NCBI GenBank assembly: GCA_900467745.1
Contig: UBQW01000009.1
Location: 38,519 to 102,518, forward strand
Direction of reading: 5' to 3'
Length of the DNA: 64,000 nt
Origin: Hyphomicrobiales bacterium
GTDB taxonomy: Bacteria; Pseudomonadota; Alphaproteobacteria; Rhizobiales; Rhizobiaceae
The notes beneath the pieces were generated by a model, which searched no databases, was not told the origin of the DNA, and worked only from the letters and a program-made list of their open reading frames with translations. Below, in pieces: positions 59,754 through 64,000 of the stretch. Each line of letters begins with the position of its first letter. Position 1 is the stretch's first letter. Position numbers and translations under genes: made by a program.

Positions 59754-62090
59754 TTACGGCAGCGTGTAGGCGATGACGTAGTCGCCCGGCTTGGTTCCGA
59801 TCGATCCGTGTCCGCCGGCCACCATCACGACATACTGCTTGTTGTCCGAGGTCGTGTAGGTCATCGGCGTCGACTGGCCGCCGGCCGGCAGGCGCGCCTG
59901 CCACAGCTGCTTGCCGTTGGTCACGTCGTAGGCGCGCAGGTAATCGTCGACCGCGGCACCGAGGAAGGCAACGCCGCCCTTGGTGATGATCGGGCCGCCG
60001 ATGCCGGGAACGCCGAGCTTGAAGGGCATTGGGAGCGGGCTCATGTCGCGAACCGTGCCGTTCACTAGCTTGTAGGCGGTCTTGCCCGTGGTGAGATCGG
60101 CGCCGGCGACGTAACCCCATGGCGGTGCCTGGCAGGGAATGCCGAGCGGGCCGAGGAACGGACCCATGACCACGCCATAAGGCGCGCCGTCATTGCGGTT
60201 CAGGCCCTGTTCGCTGCCCTTTTCGCCTGCGCCCTTCGGCGGGATGTCGGCGGCGGGCACCAGGCGCGAGGTGAAGGCGAGATAGGTCGGCATGCCGAAC
60301 ATGATCTGCCGTTCCGGATCGACCGCGACCGAGCCCCAGTTGAAGGTGCCGAAATTGCCCGGATAGACGATCGTGCCTTCCAGCGATGGCGGCGTATAGC
60401 GGCCTTCATACTTGTAGCGATGGAACTCGATGCGGCACGCGAGCTGATCGAACAGCGACACGCCCCACATGTTCTTCTCCTGCAGCGGTGGCGGCGAGAA
60501 GGTCAGGTCGGAGATCGGCTGCGTCGGGGAAGCATGATCCTCGGGGATCGTGCCCTGCGGCGCGGGGATTTCCTTGAACGGAATGATCGCCTCGCCGGTG
60601 CGGCGGTCGAGCACGTAGAGGTCGCCCTGCTTGGTGGGCGCGACGAGCGCCGGAACGACCGTGCCGTCCGCCTTCTTCATGTCGAAGAGAACGGGCTGTG
60701 CCGGAACGTCCATGTCCCACAGGTCGTGGTGCACGAACTGCTGGACCCAGCGCAACTGGCCGGTCTTCATGTCCAGAGCGACGACCGACGACGAGAACTT
60801 CTCGACATTGGCGCTTCTGTTCATGCCGAGCTGGTCGGGCACCTGGTTGCCGAGCGGCACGTAGATCAGGCCGAGACCTTCGTCAGCCGACAGGACCGAC
60901 CAGCTGTTCGGCGAGTTCGTCGTGTAGGTCTGGCCCTCGGGCAGCGGCGTCGTGACGTCGGGGTTGCCCGAATCCCAGTTCCAGACCAGCGCGCCGGTGT
61001 GGATGTCGAAGGCGCGGATGACGCCGGACTGCTCCTGGGTGGAGTAGTTGTCGTTGACGGCGCCGCCGATGATCAGCTTGCCGTCGATCGCCACCGGCGG
61101 CGAGGTCGAATAGTAGTAGCCGGCGGGGTTGTACTTCATGCCCTTTTCGAGGTGCAGCGTGCCCTGGTCGGCGAAATCGGTGCAGACCTTGCCGTCGAGC
61201 GCGTCGAGCGCGATCAGGCGGGCATCGGCGGTCGGCATGTAGACGCGGTCGACGCAGGGAGCGCCGGCAGCCGCTGCCGTGTCGTGGTAGTAGGTCACCC
61301 CACGGCACGTCTGGTGCTGTCGATCCGGGTTCATGCCGGAATCGGCGTCGAACTTCCACTTTTCCTTGCCGGTCTTGGCATCGAGCGCGATGGCAAGGTT
61401 GTGCGGCGTGCAGATGTACAGCGTATCGCCAACCTTGAGCGGCGTGACCTGATAGGTCGTCTCGCCGACGTCATCCGGCCGCTTCACGTCGCCTGCCTGG
61501 TAGCGCCAGACCTCTTTCAGGTCCTTGACGTTGCTGACGTTCACCTGCTCCAGCGGCGAATAGCGCTGGCCGAAGGGCGTGCGCCCATACTGGTGCCACT
61601 CGCCGTCGGTCACCGTGCCGCCGAATGTCGTGGTGCCGGTCATGGCCGTCGGCAGGCTGCCGTTCTGGTCATGCGGGTCCGTTGTCATCGAATAGCCGGC
61701 GACCACGATCGCGATCAGAACCGGAATGGCGAGCGGCCAAGGGCTGGCCGGGTAGGGCGCGCCGGTCGTGCCGGAAAAGCCGAGCGGACGGCGGATCCAA
61801 GGTGTCAGCAGCCACAGGCCGAGCAGGATGATCAGGCCGCCGCGCGGTCCGAGCTGCCACCAGTCGAAGCCGACTTCGTTGATCGCCCAGACGAGCGAAA
61901 CGACGACGAGCACGGCATAGACCCAAAGGGCCGACGCCTTGCGCTTCAAGAGCAGCGCAGCCGTGAGCAGGAACATGATGCCTGCGAAAAGATAGAAGAA
62001 GTTACCACCGAGCAGCACGAGCCAGAGCCCGCCTCCGCCGAGTGCCAATCCTATCAGAATGAAGAGGATGGATGTTAAGACGATCGCCAT
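59754..62090 (-). CDS. gcd: Membrane-bound PQQ glucose dehydrogenase
   Basis: A 778-residue quinoprotein. The N terminus (about 1-130) has five membrane helices; the rest is the periplasmic PQQ beta-propeller with repeated 'W' motifs and 'RGVTYY', 'GKEKWKFD' and 'LGAAVDDYLRAYDVTNGKQLWQARLPAGGQSTPMTY'. It oxidises glucose to gluconate in the periplasm, passing electrons to ubiquinone. The start at 62090 is chosen as a GGAG site lies 9 bases upstream and the first membrane helix begins right there. PQQ synthesis genes are not in this window. Confidence 0.93.
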   Translation of the reverse strand: MAIVLTSILFILIGLALGGGGLWLVLLGGNFFYLFAGIMFLLTAALLLKRKASALWVYAVLVVVSLVWAINEVGFDWWQLGPRGGLIILLGLWLLTPWIRRPLGFSGTTGAPYPASPWPLAIPVLIAIVVAGYSMTTDPHDQNGSLPTAMTGTTTFGGTVTDGEWHQYGRTPFGQRYSPLEQVNVSNVKDLKEVWRYQAGDVKRPDDVGETTYQVTPLKVGDTLYICTPHNLAIALDAKTGKEKWKFDADSGMNPDRQHQTCRGVTYYHDTAAAAGAPCVDRVYMPTADARLIALDALDGKVCTDFADQGTLHLEKGMKYNPAGYYYSTSPPVAIDGKLIIGGAVNDNYSTQEQSGVIRAFDIHTGALVWNWDSGNPDVTTPLPEGQTYTTNSPNSWSVLSADEGLGLIYVPLGNQVPDQLGMNRSANVEKFSSSVVALDMKTGQLRWVQQFVHHDLWDMDVPAQPVLFDMKKADGTVVPALVAPTKQGDLYVLDRRTGEAIIPFKEIPAPQGTIPEDHASPTQPISDLTFSPPPLQEKNMWGVSLFDQLACRIEFHRYKYEGRYTPPSLEGTIVYPGNFGTFNWGSVAVDPERQIMFGMPTYLAFTSRLVPAADIPPKGAGEKGSEQGLNRNDGAPYGVVMGPFLGPLGIPCQAPPWGYVAGADLTTGKTAYKLVNGTVRDMSPLPMPFKLGVPGIGGPIITKGGVAFLGAAVDDYLRAYDVTNGKQLWQARLPAGGQSTPMTYTTSDNKQYVVMVAGGHGSIGTKPGDYVIAYTLP

Positions 62091-62401
62091 CAGGCCGGTC
62101 TCCAACTGAAATGCATAAAGCTCCCGAGGGGGCCCGGGAGTGGTCAGGAATACACGCAAACGGCGAACAGGACATTTTGCCGCAAGCGTCATCAGCGGAA
62201 ATAGAGCGACCCCATCTGCCTTTCAACCGCCACAATATGGGGGGGCTGGAAGTGGCTAAAATATGCGACAGAATCCGGATTTGCGGGTGAGCGTTGAATC
62301 TGGGCTTTGGCTGCCGTCACGAAAAAGCCATGAAACCCAGGCGTTTGGCCGCGACAAAACGTCAGAGGCGCGCTAGCGCCCTGGTAGAGGAAATCAGAAG
62401 G
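62091..62401. other. Intergenic region between selO stop and gcd start
   Basis: These 311 bases separate two minus-strand genes. They hold a weak 5-bp hairpin (62367-62380) near the selO stop, and a GC-rich hairpin (62121-62140) in the gcd leader. No gene or known RNA is seen. Confidence 0.45.
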
Positions 62402-63898
62402 TCACGTCCCGCAGAATGTCTGTAGCACGCGCTCCTCCGGCTTGGGCGGCTGCATGTAGGCAGTAAACTCCGCGTGATCCATATAAGGCCTGGCGAGAAC
62501 GTCGAGCAGCGCTTCGAACAGCGAGAAATCCGCATCCTCGACGGCGGCTGCGATAGCCTGCTCGATGCGGTGATTGCGCGGGATGAAAGCGGGGTTGACG
62601 GCAAGCATCGCCACGCTGCGTTCGGCAGCACTCGTCGTCTCGCGCGCAAGCCGCTCCCGCCAGCGCACCAGCCATTCCTTCGCCGCCGTGCTGTCGATGA
62701 ACGTCCCGAGGAACGCATCCTCCGCGCCGTCGTCGGCCGCCAGATGCGACAGGCGCCGGAAGGTCAGCGTGAAATCGGCTTGGCCCGCCTGCATCGCTGA
62801 AAGCAGCGACTGGATCAGCGCGAGATCGTCGTCCTCGACATCAGCAAGACCGATCTTCTCGCGCATTCCCCGCATCCAGTGCAGCTGGAAGCGCTCGCCA
62901 TAATCCTTGATGACCACATTGGCGATCTCCACCGCCTTGTCCTGATCGGCGTCGATCAGCGGCAGTAGCGTTTCGCCGAGTCGCGCCAGGTTCCACTGCC
63001 CGATGCCGGGTTGGCTAGCATAGGCGTAGCGGCCATTCTGGTCGATCGAGGAAAACACCTTGCCGGGATCATAGGCATCCATAAAGGCGCAGGGGCCGAA
63101 ATCGATCGTCTCGCCCGACACGGTCATGTTGTCGGTGTTCATCACGCCATGGATGAAGCCGACATGCAGCCACTTGGCGATCAGCGCCGCCTGTCGCTCG
63201 GCGATGGCCTCGAACAGCGCGATATAGGGATTGACCCCGTCCTTAAGCTCCGGATAGTGCCGGTCGATGACGTAATCGGCGAGCGCCCGAACGCCCTCTG
63301 TGTCACCGCGCGCTGCGAAGAACTGGAAGGTGCCGACCCGGATATGGCTCGCCGCCACGCGGGTGAAGACGGCACCCGGCAGAATCTGCTCGCGATAGAC
63401 CGGCTGCCCCGTCGAGACCGCCGCCAACGCCCGCGTCGCCGGCACGCCGAGCGCATGCATGGCCTCGCTGACGATATATTCGCGCAACACCGGCCCGAGC
63501 GCCGCGCGCCCGTCGCCACGCCGCGAAAACGGTGTCGCGCCGGCACCCTTCAGCTGGATATCGCGGCGCCGGCCTCTGATGTCGATCACCTCGCCAAGCA
63601 GGATCGCCCGCCCGTCGCCGAGCTGCGGCACGAAACTGCCGAACTGATGCCCGGCATAGGCCATGGCCAGCGGATCGGCGCCGTCAGGCACGAGATTGCC
63701 GGAAAAGATCGCGGCCCCATCGCGCTTCAGAAGCTCGATATCGAGCCCGAGCTCTGCCGCCAGCGGCTCGTTGAGCTTGATCAGCCACGGCTCGGCGGCG
63801 GCGGACGGCGTCTGCCGGGCGAAGAAGTTCTGCGGCAACCGCGCATAGCTGTTGTCGAAGGGGAAGGGGCGCGACGTCTGTGCGGGTGCAATGGTCAT
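62402..63898 (-). CDS. selO: Protein adenylyltransferase SelO (YdiU)
   Basis: A 498-residue pseudokinase-fold protein. SelO transfers AMP to hydroxyl-bearing protein residues, with a role in redox control. It has 'AMAYAGHQFGSFVPQLGDGRAILLGE', 'DIQLKGAGATPFSRRGDGRAALG' and 'GFIHGVMNTDNMTVSGETIDFGPCAFMDAYDP', the family signatures. The C terminus ends 'TFCGT' with a Cys at the position of selenocysteine in other members. Length is normal. Start ATG 63898. Confidence 0.94.
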   Translation of the reverse strand: MTIAPAQTSRPFPFDNSYARLPQNFFARQTPSAAAEPWLIKLNEPLAAELGLDIELLKRDGAAIFSGNLVPDGADPLAMAYAGHQFGSFVPQLGDGRAILLGEVIDIRGRRRDIQLKGAGATPFSRRGDGRAALGPVLREYIVSEAMHALGVPATRALAAVSTGQPVYREQILPGAVFTRVAASHIRVGTFQFFAARGDTEGVRALADYVIDRHYPELKDGVNPYIALFEAIAERQAALIAKWLHVGFIHGVMNTDNMTVSGETIDFGPCAFMDAYDPGKVFSSIDQNGRYAYASQPGIGQWNLARLGETLLPLIDADQDKAVEIANVVIKDYGERFQLHWMRGMREKIGLADVEDDDLALIQSLLSAMQAGQADFTLTFRRLSHLAADDGAEDAFLGTFIDSTAAKEWLVRWRERLARETTSAAERSVAMLAVNPAFIPRNHRIEQAIAAAVEDADFSLFEALLDVLARPYMDHAEFTAYMQPPKPEERVLQTFCGT

Positions 63899-63963
63899 AG
63901 GCTTTAGGTAGGGCTCAGGCCCTGCCGGCGCAAGCGCTCAAGAACCCCGTATTGCCCGGAAAT

Positions 63964-64000
63964 TCACCGGTTCCGCCCGCCGCCACCACCGCCGCCGCCC
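63964..64000 (-). CDS. C-terminal end of a glycine-rich protein (partial)
   Basis: The last 37 bases of the window, read on the minus strand, encode Gly8-Arg-Asn-Arg followed by a TGA stop. A glycine run at the very end is seen in some membrane and TPM-domain proteins. Only 11 residues are visible, so nothing more can be said. Confidence 0.4.
   Translation of the reverse strand, partial: GGGGGGGGRNR

Noticed and set aside
1..64000. CRISPR array, prophage, integrase or tRNA-linked island
   Set aside because: I found no repeat-spacer pattern, integrase, phage structural gene, IS transposase or tRNA. A single endolysin-like gene is not enough to call a prophage.

Overview
The window looks like chromosomal DNA of a Rhizobium species (R. 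leguminosarum/etli type, Alphaproteobacteria). The grounds are high G+C, rhizobial protein families (an RcnR-like regulator with a DmeF-type Ni/Co exporter, a BTLCP/LapG-like protease, RHH_4 and LysE proteins), and two intergenic elements matching the Rhizobium RIME1 palindromic element. All assignments are read from sequence motifs and remembered family features; no database search was run.

Region 1 (1-24.9 kb) is a type I secretion/adhesin locus. A 4,614-residue repeat protein (495-14339) has an N-terminal module, tandem T1SS-143/DUF5801-like repeats, VCBS and cadherin repeats, and a C-terminal type I secretion domain. It is followed by a membrane protein with a degenerate GGDEF domain that keeps its c-di-GMP I-site (14849-15610, minus). 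Next is an operon for a TolC-like channel, an ABC exporter, an HlyD-type adaptor and a ribbon-helix-helix/PAS-like protein (15846-21677). After a GFA enzyme, a lipoprotein and an autoregulated-looking ArsR/SRPBCC pair comes a LapG-type periplasmic cysteine protease (23844-24845, minus). Together these suggest an adhesin that is exported, held at the surface, and released by proteolysis, as in Pseudomonas LapA. No LapD-like receptor is visible, and the degenerate GGDEF protein is the only candidate c-di-GMP sensor in the locus.

Region 2 (25-46 kb) is housekeeping and accessory: a periplasmic-binding-fold lipoprotein, an ABC-F ATPase, a HerA-like ATPase, glucose-6-phosphate dehydrogenase, a ParE-type toxin-antitoxin pair, trans-aconitate methyltransferase with a TerC/CBS/CorC membrane protein, an EF-hand protein, a cupin, a patatin-like lipase, a branched-chain aminotransferase, a bestrophin-like channel and an MFS exporter. 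A TetR regulator has near-identical operators before itself and before a membrane protein gene.

Region 3 (46-64 kb) carries an M15-type peptidase, Fe/Mn superoxide dismutase, a metallophosphoesterase, divergent AraC/short-chain dehydrogenase and WYL/LysE pairs, two cytochrome c genes, a phytanoyl-CoA dioxygenase-like protein, a GNAT acetyltransferase, dmeRF, a class A beta-lactamase, two small unknown proteins, PQQ glucose dehydrogenase and SelO. Four long inverted-repeat elements (two RIME1, two others) sit between genes. No tRNA, rRNA, CRISPR array, prophage or complete insertion sequence was recognised.
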